The position numbers were made by a program, and so were the translations under genes. From Chitinophaga sp. CF118 (GTDB lineage Bacteria > Bacteroidota > Bacteroidia > Chitinophagales > Chitinophagaceae): a stretch of DNA of 64,000 nt. Below the pieces are notes generated by a model, which was not told the origin of the DNA, ran no database searches, and was given only the letters and a program-made list of their open reading frames with translations. Shown piece after piece: positions 51,772 through 61,470 of this stretch. Numbering within the stretch: position 1 is the first letter of the stretch; each line of letters begins with the position of its first letter. The DNA is taken from NCBI RefSeq assembly GCF_900112615.1, contig NZ_FOMK01000014.1:124001-188000 (forward strand), in the 5' to 3' direction.

Positions 51772-54015
51772 ATGGATATAAGACGGGCATTGGTTTGTAT
51801 GTTAATAGTGTTTTTATACACTGCTTCCCTTCAGGCGCAGCAGCAGGATCGTGGCCGCCCTAAAATAGGACTCACATTAAGTGGTGGAGGTGCTAAAGGA
51901 CTGGCACACATAGGGATTCTGCAAGCATTGGATAGCGCAGGACTGAAAATTGATTATTTAACCGGTACCAGTATGGGTAGTATTGTCGGCTCATTATATG
52001 CAATGGGCTATTCCGGCGATACAATAGAGATGATGGCCAGGAGACTGGATTGGAATAACCTGTTCTCGAATCAGCCGGTATTAACAGATATTTCTTACGA
52101 AGAAAAGCAGGAATACAATAAGTATATAATTGAAATCCCGTTTGAATATGGAAAGCCCAAACTGGCCTCTGGTGTAATTTCCGGAGAGCAGTTATGGCTG
52201 GAACTGGCCAGATTGTGCTGGCCAATGAAGAATCAGAACGACTTCTCAAAATTCAATATTCCCTTTAAATGTATTGCTACGGATGTGACTACCGGTGAAA
52301 TTGTAACACTGGATACCGGGAATATTGTGACCGCTATCCGTGCCAGTATGGCTATCCCTTCTATTTTTACCGCTGTAAAGATCGGGAATCGAAAACTGGT
52401 AGATGGAGGTGTTGTAAGAAACTTTCCCGTTATCACTGCCAAAGAAATGGGGGCGGATATTGTGATAGGATCTAATGTAGCCGGTGGTCTTCGTAAAGCG
52501 GAACAACTGATCACCCCATTGGATATACTTTACCAGCTGGGATTTTATAAAGATGCTGTTGATTTTATAGAAGAGAAAAAGGCCTGTGATGTGTATATTC
52601 ATCATGATCTGGAAAACTATTCTGCTGCCGGTTTTAGCAGTCTGGATTCGATCATTGAATTAGGCAAAAAGAAAGGGCGGGAAATGTATCCTGTATTTAA
52701 GCGGATGGCAGATTCCCTGCTGGCCCTGGATCCGGAGCAGCCTGCACATAAAAAAGACCGGTTACCATTTACCGCTGATGTAGAGCTGACTGCCATTCAT
52801 GTACATGGTTTAGTGCATTCTGATGAGAGCTTTTTTATGGGAAGGTTAGGATTGAAAACAGGAGGATGTTATAGCCCTGAACATATTAAGAATGCCGTAT
52901 TGAATGTGTTTGGCACCCGGTTTTATAAGATGATCACGTACGAGTTGCATCCGGAGGTTGAGAACCGGAACAGTATGGAGATTACAGTGGAAGAGAATCC
53001 GCTCACATATGTGAAGTTTGCTTTGCAGTATAATAGTTTCACAAATGCAAGTGCGATCATTAACATTACCCAGCGGAATTTCATTGTACCTAACTCCCGA
53101 TCATTTGTGACTGTTGCCATAAGTGAAAATCCACGTGTGCAGGCAGAGTACTTTAAATACCTTGGACGTAAGCGGAACTTTGGCTTAGGACTGGGGGCCT
53201 ATTTTGAAGATAATTCATTAACATACTATGAGAACTTTGAGGGTAAACAACAATACAGCAGCCGGTATATAAATACGGATATCCATATGCAATATACGCT
53301 GAACAGTCAGATGGCGATAGGTGTGGGAGCGCGTTGGGAATTCCTGAATCTGAATCCCCGTTATGAAGGTAGCATGGTGCTGCGCGGAAATGGTAATCAG
53401 TTGAATAACTACCTGTATTTTGGAATAAACTCACTGGACCGGAAAATCTATCCCCGTCATGGTATTGATCTGCGTTTTGAGACGGGCTACATTTACAACC
53501 AGAATCCTAGTTATCGTTCTTTTGTCAATGGTGTTGAAGTGCCGTTATCCAGTTCTAATCTGACTTTCAGTAATTACGAGTGGGCAAAGTTGCAGGTAAA
53601 ATATAACCTTTCGCTCAGCTATAAGAGCACATTGCAGCTTAATGGAGCGGGCGCCTTTAACTATAATAATAACCAGGGACCTATCAATGCTTATATGATA
53701 GGAGGATTGAATAATGTGATGCGGAATCAGCTGCCGTTTGTAGGACTGCTTGAAGGAGAGGTAATTACTTCCAGTGCCGCTATTGCGCAAATGGCTTATC
53801 AGCATGAACTGACACGGAATATTTTTGTTATACCAAAAGCCAATGCCGCATTGTATGATATTTTTGGCAATGTAGCTGGAAAGTATAAATACCTTACGGG
53901 ATATGGTTTAACGATGGGATATTCCACTTTTATGGGTCCGATAGAAGGATCGCTGATGTATTCTGACCAGGATGGGCGGCTAAGGGTGTATGTGAATATC
54001 GGCTTTAACTTTTAA
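51772..54015 (+). CDS. patatin-like phospholipase with POTRA and Omp85 barrel
   Basis: The 747-aa protein has a signal peptide (residues ~1-23), then a patatin domain with GGGAKG oxyanion, GTSMGS nucleophile and DGG dyad (VDGGVVRN). A POTRA-like segment follows (~340-410), then an Omp85/BamA-like beta-barrel to the C-terminus, ending YVNIGFNF. This architecture matches type Vd autotransporters (PlpD) and Bacteroidota relatives. The stop overlaps the convergent miaE stop by 4 bases. Confidence 0.9.
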   Translation: MDIRRALVCMLIVFLYTASLQAQQQDRGRPKIGLTLSGGGAKGLAHIGILQALDSAGLKIDYLTGTSMGSIVGSLYAMGYSGDTIEMMARRLDWNNLFSNQPVLTDISYEEKQEYNKYIIEIPFEYGKPKLASGVISGEQLWLELARLCWPMKNQNDFSKFNIPFKCIATDVTTGEIVTLDTGNIVTAIRASMAIPSIFTAVKIGNRKLVDGGVVRNFPVITAKEMGADIVIGSNVAGGLRKAEQLITPLDILYQLGFYKDAVDFIEEKKACDVYIHHDLENYSAAGFSSLDSIIELGKKKGREMYPVFKRMADSLLALDPEQPAHKKDRLPFTADVELTAIHVHGLVHSDESFFMGRLGLKTGGCYSPEHIKNAVLNVFGTRFYKMITYELHPEVENRNSMEITVEENPLTYVKFALQYNSFTNASAIINITQRNFIVPNSRSFVTVAISENPRVQAEYFKYLGRKRNFGLGLGAYFEDNSLTYYENFEGKQQYSSRYINTDIHMQYTLNSQMAIGVGARWEFLNLNPRYEGSMVLRGNGNQLNNYLYFGINSLDRKIYPRHGIDLRFETGYIYNQNPSYRSFVNGVEVPLSSSNLTFSNYEWAKLQVKYNLSLSYKSTLQLNGAGAFNYNNNQGPINAYMIGGLNNVMRNQLPFVGLLEGEVITSSAAIAQMAYQHELTRNIFVIPKANAALYDIFGNVAGKYKYLTGYGLTMGYSTFMGPIEGSLMYSDQDGRLRVYVNIGFNF

Positions 54016-54608
54016 TGCATCCTGTCGCCCCGTACTTCCAGTCCGGCAATAATTTCCGCTTCTATTTTCAGCCATTCTGCCCAGCGGGTCTTCACTCTTT
54101 CTTCAGGCAGGTATTCATTTGCCAGATCGATGAACAGGCGGTAATGACCGGCCTCTGAGATCATGAATTTCCGATAGAATTCGCGGAGGTATTCATCTTC
54201 GAGACCTTCGCTCAACAGGCGGAATCTTTCGCAACTGCGGGCTTCTATGAGGGCGAAGATGAGGAGCCTGTCCAGCAATACACTAGCCGGATCTCCACCT
54301 TTCTGCTGATGGGGCATAAGTGCATTCACATAGGCATCTTTCCGTTGTTTTCCCAGAGAGTATCCACGTTTTTTCATTTCAGCCAGTACCTGGCGGAAAT
54401 GCCCCCATTCTTCCGTAACAATAGGAGCCAGTTCATGTACCAGCATCTCTTTATCAGGGTAGCGCTGGATCAGGGAAATACAGGATGTAGCGGCCTTTTG
54501 TTCACAGAATGCGTGGTCCGTCAACACTTCTTCCAGCGAAATAGCTGCCAGATTTACCCAGCGCGGATCAGTAGGTAATTGGAGGCCTAATATCGATACC
54601 TTACTCAT
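54012..54608 (-). CDS. miaE: tRNA-(ms2io6A)-hydroxylase
   Basis: The 198-aa diiron protein has ligands in LEEVLTDHAFCEQKA, the E-x2-H of TEEWGHF and the second E-x2-H of SEAGHYRLF. It hydroxylates modified A37 of tRNAs. TAACTTTG (54620-54613) ends 4 bases before its ATG, so the transcript should be leaderless. It is divergent from bioF with only 26 bases between starts. Confidence 0.92.
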   Translation of the reverse strand: MSKVSILGLQLPTDPRWVNLAAISLEEVLTDHAFCEQKAATSCISLIQRYPDKEMLVHELAPIVTEEWGHFRQVLAEMKKRGYSLGKQRKDAYVNALMPHQQKGGDPASVLLDRLLIFALIEARSCERFRLLSEGLEDEYLREFYRKFMISEAGHYRLFIDLANEYLPEERVKTRWAEWLKIEAEIIAGLEVRGDRMH

Positions 54609-54634
54609 TTCGCAAAGTTACTTAGCTTTGTGTG
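54609..54634. promoter_or_regulatory. compact back-to-back promoters of miaE and bioF
   Basis: Only 26 bases separate the starts. They hold a leftward TAACTTTG (54620-54613) and a rightward TAGCTTTG (54623-54630), each 4 bases from its start codon. The -33 regions must lie inside the opposite coding sequences. Confidence 0.65.
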
Positions 54635-55729
54635 ATGAAAGAAGATTTTCTTTTAAAGCAACTATTGCTACGCGAACAGCAGCATTCCCTCCGGGAGTTG
54701 CGCATACCCGCCCCGGGAATGATCGATTTTTGTTCTAATGATTACCTGGGACTGGCCCGCAGTACGGCGATGCAGGAATCTGTACATGCCTTGTTACAGG
54801 CAAGACCGTTCATGCATGGCAGTACCGGATCAAGATTATTAGCAGGTAATTATGCGTGGATAGAAGAAGCGGAAAGTATGCTGGCAGCTTTTCATGCATC
54901 ACCGGCAGCGCTGATTTATAACTCAGGTTATGATGCCAATGTTGGGCTGTTTTCCTGTGTTCCCCAGAAAGGAGATACCATTATCTATGATCAGTTGATC
55001 CATGCATCTATCCGGGATGGCATCCGGTTATCAAAAGCACAGGCATTTTCATTTCTGCATAATGATATTGACGACCTGCAAAAGAAATTAAAACATGCTG
55101 AGGGCAATATTTTTGTTGCAATAGAATCTGTATATTCTATGGATGGAGATTTCGCATTGCTTGCGCAAATTTCTTCTCTTTGTGAATCATTTGGAGCACA
55201 TCTTATCGTGGATGAAGCGCATGCCACGGGTGTAGTGGGTGCAAAAGGAGAGGGGTTAGTACAGCAATTGGGAATTTCATGTTTTGCACGGGTACATACC
55301 TTCGGGAAAGCGGTGGGTTGTCATGGGGCGGTAGTGCTTGGTTCTGTGTCGTTACGTGAATATCTGATTAACTTTTCGCGGTCCTTTATTTATACCACAG
55401 CATTACCTCACACAGCCATTGCTGCCATCATGGCCAGTTATGACCTGTTTCCTTATATGAACAGTGCCCGTGAGCATTTATCCCTGCTGATCACACAATT
55501 CCAATCTGCCGGGCTGGATATATTACCAAGTGAAACGCCTATACAGGTAGTACTGACGCCGGGTAATGAAACTACACGTTTGCTGGCCGCGAGGTTGCAG
55601 TCCGCCGGACTGGACGTCAGGGCAATCCTTCACCCGACGGTGCCCAAAGGGAAGGAGCGGTTAAGGATAGTGTTGCATAGTTATAATACGGAAGAAGAAG
55701 TAGGAAAACTTGTGGAGATGCTGAAATGA
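54635..55729 (+). CDS. bioF: 8-amino-7-oxononanoate synthase-like PLP enzyme
   Basis: The enzyme is 364 aa from the ATG at 54635; a GTG one codon earlier is possible. It has alpha-oxoamine synthase motifs: FCSNDYLGLARS, SGYDANVGL, DEAHATGVVG and the PLP lysine in HTFGKAVGCHG. It condenses pimeloyl-thioester with alanine in biotin synthesis. Related KBL-type enzymes are an alternative, but no other bio genes are in the window. Confidence 0.88.
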   Translation: MKEDFLLKQLLLREQQHSLRELRIPAPGMIDFCSNDYLGLARSTAMQESVHALLQARPFMHGSTGSRLLAGNYAWIEEAESMLAAFHASPAALIYNSGYDANVGLFSCVPQKGDTIIYDQLIHASIRDGIRLSKAQAFSFLHNDIDDLQKKLKHAEGNIFVAIESVYSMDGDFALLAQISSLCESFGAHLIVDEAHATGVVGAKGEGLVQQLGISCFARVHTFGKAVGCHGAVVLGSVSLREYLINFSRSFIYTTALPHTAIAAIMASYDLFPYMNSAREHLSLLITQFQSAGLDILPSETPIQVVLTPGNETTRLLAARLQSAGLDVRAILHPTVPKGKERLRIVLHSYNTEEEVGKLVEMLK

Positions 55730-55759
55730 TGAATATGTAAATATTATTAATTAGTTTTT

Positions 55760-56074
55760 ATGAAAGTGGATTTAAGAATACCTCTGGATTTTGATCTGTT
55801 TGATGAAGGGGATGATGAGGATCACATATTTATTTATGATGAATATGGTGATGTTAAGCGGGATATTAAAGAGGCAATATATCAAAAGCCTTTTTTTTCG
55901 CACTTAGTCGTTGATGAGCGCCATTATTGTTATATATGGTGGAATGACACTTTAGGCTATTGGTGTGGAGAAGTATGGGGTTCGGATTATATTGAAACAT
56001 ATTTATGTGAAACGCTGGAGGAATTAAGAGTTGAAATTATGCAGAGTGTTGATGCAATTGCTAATAAGAGGTAA
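55760..56074 (+). CDS. small acidic protein of unknown function
   Basis: The 104-aa acidic protein is rich in aromatic residues (YCYIWWNDTLGYWCGE) and has no recognised domain, signal or membrane segment. It begins 30 bases after bioF and may be cotranscribed. Size and acidity resemble toxin-immunity proteins, but no toxin gene is adjacent, so that is not claimed. Confidence 0.7.
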   Translation: MKVDLRIPLDFDLFDEGDDEDHIFIYDEYGDVKRDIKEAIYQKPFFSHLVVDERHYCYIWWNDTLGYWCGEVWGSDYIETYLCETLEELRVEIMQSVDAIANKR

Positions 56075-56159
56075 TAATACTCGTGGGGAAAGCAGGCAGG
56101 CTCGTGAAAATGTTTGGTTAGCGCATAATTATGTATATTAGCTGATCACCTTTTCTACT

Positions 56160-58574
56160 ATGAGAATCATACCCTTTGTCATCTCGACGGCCATTACTAT
56201 CGGATTTATTGTAATGTTGGACCACAAATGGGGCGCCTTACCCCCTTTCGGCCGCTTGTTAAGCCCACAGGAAGGCTTTTGGCAGAATGCCACGCCTATC
56301 AGCAAAGATTATAATGAAGAGTTAAACCTGCCCGGCCTGAAGGGAAAAACGGAAGTCTGGCTGGACGACCGTATGGTACCTCACATTTTCGCAGAGAATG
56401 ATGCCGACGCTTATTACGTAGAAGGATATATGCATGCACGTGACCGCCTCTGGCAGATGGAGCTGCAAATCTTTGCCGCCTCCGGACGCTTATCTGAGAT
56501 CCTGGGTAGCAAAATGTTGAACTACGACCGGAGGCAACGCAGAACGGGGATGGTTTACGGAGCAGAACTGGCGCTGAAGGAAATGGAAGCTGACCCTGTT
56601 ACCAAAACTGCTGTGGAAGCTTATACTGCCGGTATCAATGCATATATTAACAGTCTTACACCGGCAGATCTGCCTATAGAATATAAACTCCTGAATTACA
56701 AACCCCAGCCATGGGTAACTTTGAATTCAGCGCTGTTACTTAAATACATGGCACTGGACCTTGCCGGTGCTGCTAACGACCTGGAATACACGAATGCACG
56801 TCGTTTGTTCAATAAAGCAGACTTCGATCTCATGTACCCTGATTTTGGAGACAGCATCGATTATATCATTCCCGCAGGAACACATTTTGATCCGGCTACT
56901 GTGAAAGCAGTTCCTCCACCGGATAGCATTATCCGTCTGGCCGGCTCTTTACTCAAATTCAAAGAAGATAAGCCAGACCCTGACAATGGTAGTAATAACT
57001 GGGCCGTAGCAGGTTCGAAGACACGTTCCGGTTCACCCATCCTTTGCAGTGATCCTCATCTTGGTTTGTCGCTGCCTTCATTATGGTATGAAGTACAGAT
57101 CCACACGCCAGGCATGAACGTATATGGGGCTTCCTTGCCCGGTGCTCCTGGTGTGATCATTGGTTTCAATGATCATGTTGCCTGGGGTGTGACCAATGGT
57201 GAAGAAGATGTGAAAGACTTTTACCAGATGCAGTTCCGTAACGGCCACAAACAATACCTGTTTAACGGTGCTTATCGTGATGCCACTCCGCGCATTGAGA
57301 AAATCAATATCCGTGATGGCAAACCTTATTATGATACCGTTGCTTACACCGTATGGGGACCGGTAGTTTATGATAATACCTTTCCTGATATGACAGCCGG
57401 TCAGCAGTTCCTTGCGATGCGCTGGAAAGCTCTTGATCCATCCAACGAACTACTTACCTTCCTGCAGCTTAATAAGGCTCATAATTACGATGATTACCTG
57501 GCTGCGCTGAAACACTATGCCTGTCCTGCCCAGAACTTCGTATTTGCTGCCAAACAGGGTGATATCGGTATATGGCACAATGGGCAATACCCATTACGCT
57601 GGAAAGACCAGGGCAAATGGATCATGCCAGGCAGCGACAGTTCCTTTGCATGGCAGGGATTTATTCCCATGGATCAGAATCCACATATGCACAATCCTGA
57701 GCGTGCTTTCGTCAGCTCCGCCAATCAGCATCCTGCCGACAGCACCTATCCATATAATTATATAGGTGACTATGACCTGTTCCGTGGCAAACGTATCAAT
57801 GAGGTCCTTGCATCAATGAACCAGATCACTGTGCAGGATATGATGCAGTTGCAGAACGATAATATGAACCTCTTTGCACGCGCTGCAATGCCGCTCCTGA
57901 AAAAACATCTGAACAATGTAACCCCGGCAGAGCAGCCCTACTGGAAGATTTTGCAGGAATGGAACTTACAAAACTCACCGGACAGCAAAGGCGCTACTAT
58001 ATTTTTCATTTTCTGGGATCAGTTGCAAAACCTCATCTGGAATGATGATATGGATTCCACCACCGCCTTACAGATGCCGTGGGAGAAAACTACTCTGCTC
58101 TGGTTGATACGTGATTCCTCCATGCATTTTATTGATAACATTCATACACCGGAAAAGGAAACCCTTTCCTCTCTCGTACAGCAGGCATTCAAAATAACAT
58201 CAGATAGTGCGGACGTATTAGCTTCCCAGAAAATATTAGAGTGGGGGCGTTACCGTGGTACAGATATCAGACATCTTACACGCAGTTTGCCAGCCTTTAG
58301 TGCCATGCACCTGCTCACCGGCGGAGGAAGGCATATTGTGAACGCCACTAAGCAGACCCATGGACCTTCATGGCGAATGGTGGTACAACTGAGCGATAAA
58401 ACGGAAGCCTACGGTATATTTCCCGGTGGGCAAAGCGGGAATCCGGGTAGCCCGTTCTATGATAATGCAATTCAGGACTGGGTACAGGGAAAATACTACC
58501 TGTTGCATGTGTTCGACAGTAAAGAAAAGGATGATCCTGCTATCAGATTTAAGATGGTGTTTAATAAATTATAA
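56160..58574 (+). CDS. penicillin acylase-family N-terminal nucleophile hydrolase
   Basis: The 804-aa protein has an N-terminal signal/anchor (residues 1-21), an alpha-like region, and the autocatalytic cleavage motif NGSNNWAVAG with nucleophile S278. The beta-chain follows (FNDHVAWGVTNGEEDV, SPGSPFYDNAI-like end). Ntn hydrolases of this family cleave amides such as acyl-homoserine lactones, penicillins or acyl-peptides. The substrate is unknown. It precedes tRNA-Lys. Confidence 0.93.
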   Translation: MRIIPFVISTAITIGFIVMLDHKWGALPPFGRLLSPQEGFWQNATPISKDYNEELNLPGLKGKTEVWLDDRMVPHIFAENDADAYYVEGYMHARDRLWQMELQIFAASGRLSEILGSKMLNYDRRQRRTGMVYGAELALKEMEADPVTKTAVEAYTAGINAYINSLTPADLPIEYKLLNYKPQPWVTLNSALLLKYMALDLAGAANDLEYTNARRLFNKADFDLMYPDFGDSIDYIIPAGTHFDPATVKAVPPPDSIIRLAGSLLKFKEDKPDPDNGSNNWAVAGSKTRSGSPILCSDPHLGLSLPSLWYEVQIHTPGMNVYGASLPGAPGVIIGFNDHVAWGVTNGEEDVKDFYQMQFRNGHKQYLFNGAYRDATPRIEKINIRDGKPYYDTVAYTVWGPVVYDNTFPDMTAGQQFLAMRWKALDPSNELLTFLQLNKAHNYDDYLAALKHYACPAQNFVFAAKQGDIGIWHNGQYPLRWKDQGKWIMPGSDSSFAWQGFIPMDQNPHMHNPERAFVSSANQHPADSTYPYNYIGDYDLFRGKRINEVLASMNQITVQDMMQLQNDNMNLFARAAMPLLKKHLNNVTPAEQPYWKILQEWNLQNSPDSKGATIFFIFWDQLQNLIWNDDMDSTTALQMPWEKTTLLWLIRDSSMHFIDNIHTPEKETLSSLVQQAFKITSDSADVLASQKILEWGRYRGTDIRHLTRSLPAFSAMHLLTGGGRHIVNATKQTHGPSWRMVVQLSDKTEAYGIFPGGQSGNPGSPFYDNAIQDWVQGKYYLLHVFDSKEKDDPAIRFKMVFNKL

Positions 58575-58590
58575 AAAATTTTTACAAAGA

Positions 58591-58621
58591 TTTGGAAGTG
58601 ATTAAATAATTCCTATCTTTG
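58591..58621 (+). promoter_or_regulatory. tRNA-Lys promoter
   Basis: TTTG (58591-58594), exactly 19 bases, then TATCTTTG (58614-58621) form a perfect Bacteroidota promoter 25 bases before the tRNA. Confidence 0.8.
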
Positions 58622-58646
58622 CACTCCCAATTACAAAAGAGGGAAT

Positions 58647-58719
58647 GATTCCGTAGCTCAGTTGGTAGAGCAATACACTTTTAATGTATGGGTCCTGGGT
58701 CCGAGTCCCAGCGGGATCA
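58647..58719 (+). tRNA. tRNA-Lys (anticodon TTT)
   Basis: A 73-nt cloverleaf has acceptor stem GATTCCG/CGGGATC (one G-U pair), a D arm around GCTCAGTTGGTAGAGC, anticodon stem ATACA/TGTAT with loop CTTTTAA, a T arm around GGGTCCGAGTCCC and discriminator A. The CCA end is not encoded. Confidence 0.96.
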
Positions 58720-58720
58720 C

Positions 58721-58746
58721 AAGGCTACGCACAGCGTAGCCTTTTT
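58721..58746 (+). terminator. terminator of tRNA-Lys
   Basis: A perfect 10-bp stem AAGGCTACGC/GCGTAGCCTT with a 3-nt loop is followed by a T run, two bases past the tRNA end. Confidence 0.9.
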
Positions 58747-59754
58747 CGTTTATATATGCCGCTGTAGTAGCTTTACAAAAAATTCCATATCTAAGAATAT
58801 TAATCAATAGCAACCGATTCGGTGACTAGTTTTTCCCCTGAAATTTAATCACCGAATGTTCGGTAAGAGGTTGAAAAGATTTGAAAGAACGCAATGGATT
58901 TCAAAACATTTCATTCTTCATCTTTTAAAATGTGGTTGCCATGAGTAAGTAGAACCTTTCTATTTTAATCTATCCCAAAAAGCACCTGGCCAGGAAAGCT
59001 AAGGGCGACAGAGCGCCCCTCTCCGACCGCTTGACCATGGATGAGAAAATATCCGAAATTTCATTGAGCCGAAAAATCTTGGTTGAATATTGGAATGAGG
59101 AAATGAAGCAGGTTTCAGGGAAAAACTTGGAAACAGTTATAGCTAAAATACTGAGACTATAAAATATCCTGTGTTTATGGCTATTAGGTCATATAATCAT
59201 ATTCCCTGCCCCATCTTTACCCAGGGGCATTTCTTCAATCACTTCAAAACAGGAGAAAAAAACACGGAAATGCTAAGCAGACAGATAAGGATAAACTTGT
59301 TCTTGAACATGTATAATTAGCACATGAGGTTAATTGATAGATCATATAAGTAATAATATAGCTAATATCGTATCTCGTCTGTCCCCCTTGTATCAATTAA
59401 CCGTATTTGTATCAAAATTCCGGGCAAAGGTAACACTAATGGCATAAGTAAAATACTGGTATTCAGGGACTTTTACACTCCCTCAGAGCTGACTGTTCCA
59501 CCAGGCAGAACCGCTCGTGAGAAAATTCTGGATAAGTGCATCTGCCAAGAATATAATGCGACGCAAATGCACCGGCAAAAAGCAATAAGCCTGTAGGCAA
59601 GATAATCATCCTTCAGGGGTATAATTTTAAGACTGTCGGCTATTAGAATTTTGTCCTTACAAAAACGGGTTTGGTGTAAAGATTTCCACGCCGGTATGCT
59701 TTTGAACTACTTTCATGAAACAATAAAATTTATCACCACATAAACTTTGTTCTC
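58747..59754. other. 1-kb region without a recognisable intact gene
   Basis: Short open stretches exist, such as a 41-codon frame at 59038-59163 (beginning MDEKISEISLSRKI) and an ATG-less frame ending at 59598. Neither was recognised. It may contain gene remnants at the edge of the RiPP cluster and its promoter. The last bases before 59755 carry an imperfect TAnnTTTG-like box (AAACTTTG). Confidence 0.4.
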
Positions 59755-59922
59755 ATGAAAAAGAAGAAAAACTCGAATTTGAAATTATCTTTAAATAAGC
59801 AAATAATTGCAAAATTAAGTGTAAATGTGAAGAAGTCCATTGGTGAGCTGTCTACTTCAATGAACATGGATTGTGTATCTACCGGTGATGCCAGTTGTAA
59901 TACGGGGAATGTAACTTTTTAG
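59755..59922 (+). CDS. class I lanthipeptide-type RiPP precursor peptide
   Basis: The 55-aa peptide has a lysine-rich start and the Bacteroidota RiPP leader pattern LKLSLNKQIIAKLS (residues 9-22). A C-terminal core rich in Ser/Thr has two cysteines (C40 and C48; phrase DCVSTGDASCNTGN). Ser/Thr near cysteines are expected for lanthionine rings. The cleavage site is not obvious. A LanC-like gene lies 3.5 kb downstream in the same direction. A hairpin separates the precursor from the next gene. Confidence 0.8.
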   Translation: MKKKKNSNLKLSLNKQIIAKLSVNVKKSIGELSTSMNMDCVSTGDASCNTGNVTF

Positions 59923-59957
59923 CCTTAATGTAATTTTATAATTTCAGGAGCAGGAAT

Positions 59958-60002
59958 AAGCATTTTCCGATAGGCTGACGATAGGCCCATCGGCAAATGC
60001 TT
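59958..60002 (+). promoter_or_regulatory. hairpin between precursor and S41 peptidase
   Basis: Eighteen-base arms (AAGCATTTTCCGATAGGC and near complement, two mismatches) enclose a 9-nt loop. No T run follows, so partial termination or mRNA stabilisation is more likely than full termination. Confidence 0.6.
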
Positions 60003-60022
60003 GTTAATTTAAATACTACATA

Positions 60023-61447
60023 ATGTCACGATTACGGCTTTTTCTTATAATAGCTTTTTTAATGATCTCCAGGCAGAGCCAGGCACAATCTTATTGTAAT
60101 GCTGATATTAACTTTATAATAGAAAAGATCAGGGATAGTTATGCAGGCTATCATGATAAACAGGGAGATCAGGTAATAAAGAATCAGTTAAATGACCTCA
60201 GTAAAAAAGAATATGAACATGCAGACTGCTTTACTAAACTCGCACGTATACTTTTGCAGTTCCAGGATCTTCATCTTCGCTTGCGTACCTGCAAACCGGT
60301 GACTCCCACTAATACAGCGCAATTAAAAAGCCAGTTAAAAAATGTGGAGGTGTATCTTTCACAGAATAATAAGTCAAAGGATAAATATGAAGGGTACTGG
60401 ATGTCAGATACACATGATTATGTGGTGGCTATAAAAAAGACAAAAGCATTGCCGGTGGAATATACCGCCTATATAATTGAAACGAAAAATACCAGGCTGC
60501 CCCCTGGCAATGAAAAATTTGTTTTAACCCAACTTGATAGTATAGTTTTTCAAACAGCAATTATCTCAGCTACAGGCTTTAAAGTGGCAACACTTTCCAG
60601 ATTTGCAAATGAAAATACTTTGTTAACGGGTGTTTCCGGAAAGTGGCTGAAGTTGCCCGGTTACTCTCGTGATATGCTGAAAAGTTATAAGTCTTTTGAC
60701 TGGCAACCTTCTCTTGCTGTAATAGATAGCGAAACTGTTTTAATTCGAATACCCACCTCTGATTACGCCGCAAAAGAACGGGTAGATAGCCTTGTAGAAG
60801 CCAATGAAAAACTTATTGGACGTAGTAAGAAACTGATCGTAGATGTAAGAAATAATACCGGCGGTACTACGCTAACCTATTCTTCTTTGTTTCCTTACAT
60901 TTATACAAAACCCATCATCACTTTAGGTGGAACTGTACGGTGTTCGCAAGATGTGATTGAACAGGAACAGCAATATCTGGACAAAAACAGGCTTACATTG
61001 CCTGCCGGTGAACTGGCATATACACAAAAAATGTTGAAGGGAATGATAGCTAATAAAGGAGGATACTTTCAGGAAGTACAGGATACCCTGAAATATGATT
61101 CAATAAGTGTTTATCCCAAACAAGTGGGTGTAATTATGAATTATGCATCTGCAAGCGCTGCTGAATTATTTGTACAATATTGCAGACAAAGTACCAAAGT
61201 GACCATATTCGGTGAGGATACCTGGGGTGCAATCGACTATATGGAAAATATAGTACTCAAAACCCCCAGTCAGCAGTTTGAAGTATTTATCCCACGGATG
61301 AAGACGGCTTTCCGTAACAGCAGCCTTCCCCATGCAAATGATGGCCTGAAGCCTGATGTGGAAATCAGCCAGTCTGAACCCGACTGGATAGATTTTGTTA
61401 AAAAATATTACGATAAAATCACTAAATTAACAGATAGGAATATATAG
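60023..61447 (+). CDS. S41-family peptidase in RiPP cluster
   Basis: The 474-aa protein has a signal peptide (ending SQAQS). The C-terminal S41 domain carries DVRNNTGG and the nucleophile region NYASASAAELF. No PDZ domain is evident. Such peptidases often accompany Bacteroidota RiPP clusters, so leader removal or maturation outside the cytoplasm is suspected. It is also possible that it protects the producer. The next gene is 23 bases away. Confidence 0.87.
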   Translation: MSRLRLFLIIAFLMISRQSQAQSYCNADINFIIEKIRDSYAGYHDKQGDQVIKNQLNDLSKKEYEHADCFTKLARILLQFQDLHLRLRTCKPVTPTNTAQLKSQLKNVEVYLSQNNKSKDKYEGYWMSDTHDYVVAIKKTKALPVEYTAYIIETKNTRLPPGNEKFVLTQLDSIVFQTAIISATGFKVATLSRFANENTLLTGVSGKWLKLPGYSRDMLKSYKSFDWQPSLAVIDSETVLIRIPTSDYAAKERVDSLVEANEKLIGRSKKLIVDVRNNTGGTTLTYSSLFPYIYTKPIITLGGTVRCSQDVIEQEQQYLDKNRLTLPAGELAYTQKMLKGMIANKGGYFQEVQDTLKYDSISVYPKQVGVIMNYASASAAELFVQYCRQSTKVTIFGEDTWGAIDYMENIVLKTPSQQFEVFIPRMKTAFRNSSLPHANDGLKPDVEISQSEPDWIDFVKKYYDKITKLTDRNI

Positions 61448-61470
61448 CACATCTACTAGCCCGAGAAAAC

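Noticed and set aside
55760-56074. Immunity protein of a toxin system
   Set aside because: No toxin gene is adjacent and the resemblance is only in size and charge.
59038-59163. 41-codon frame resembling the start of glycoside hydrolase family 3 (SDRLTMDEKI)
   Set aside because: The resemblance covers only a few residues and does not continue.
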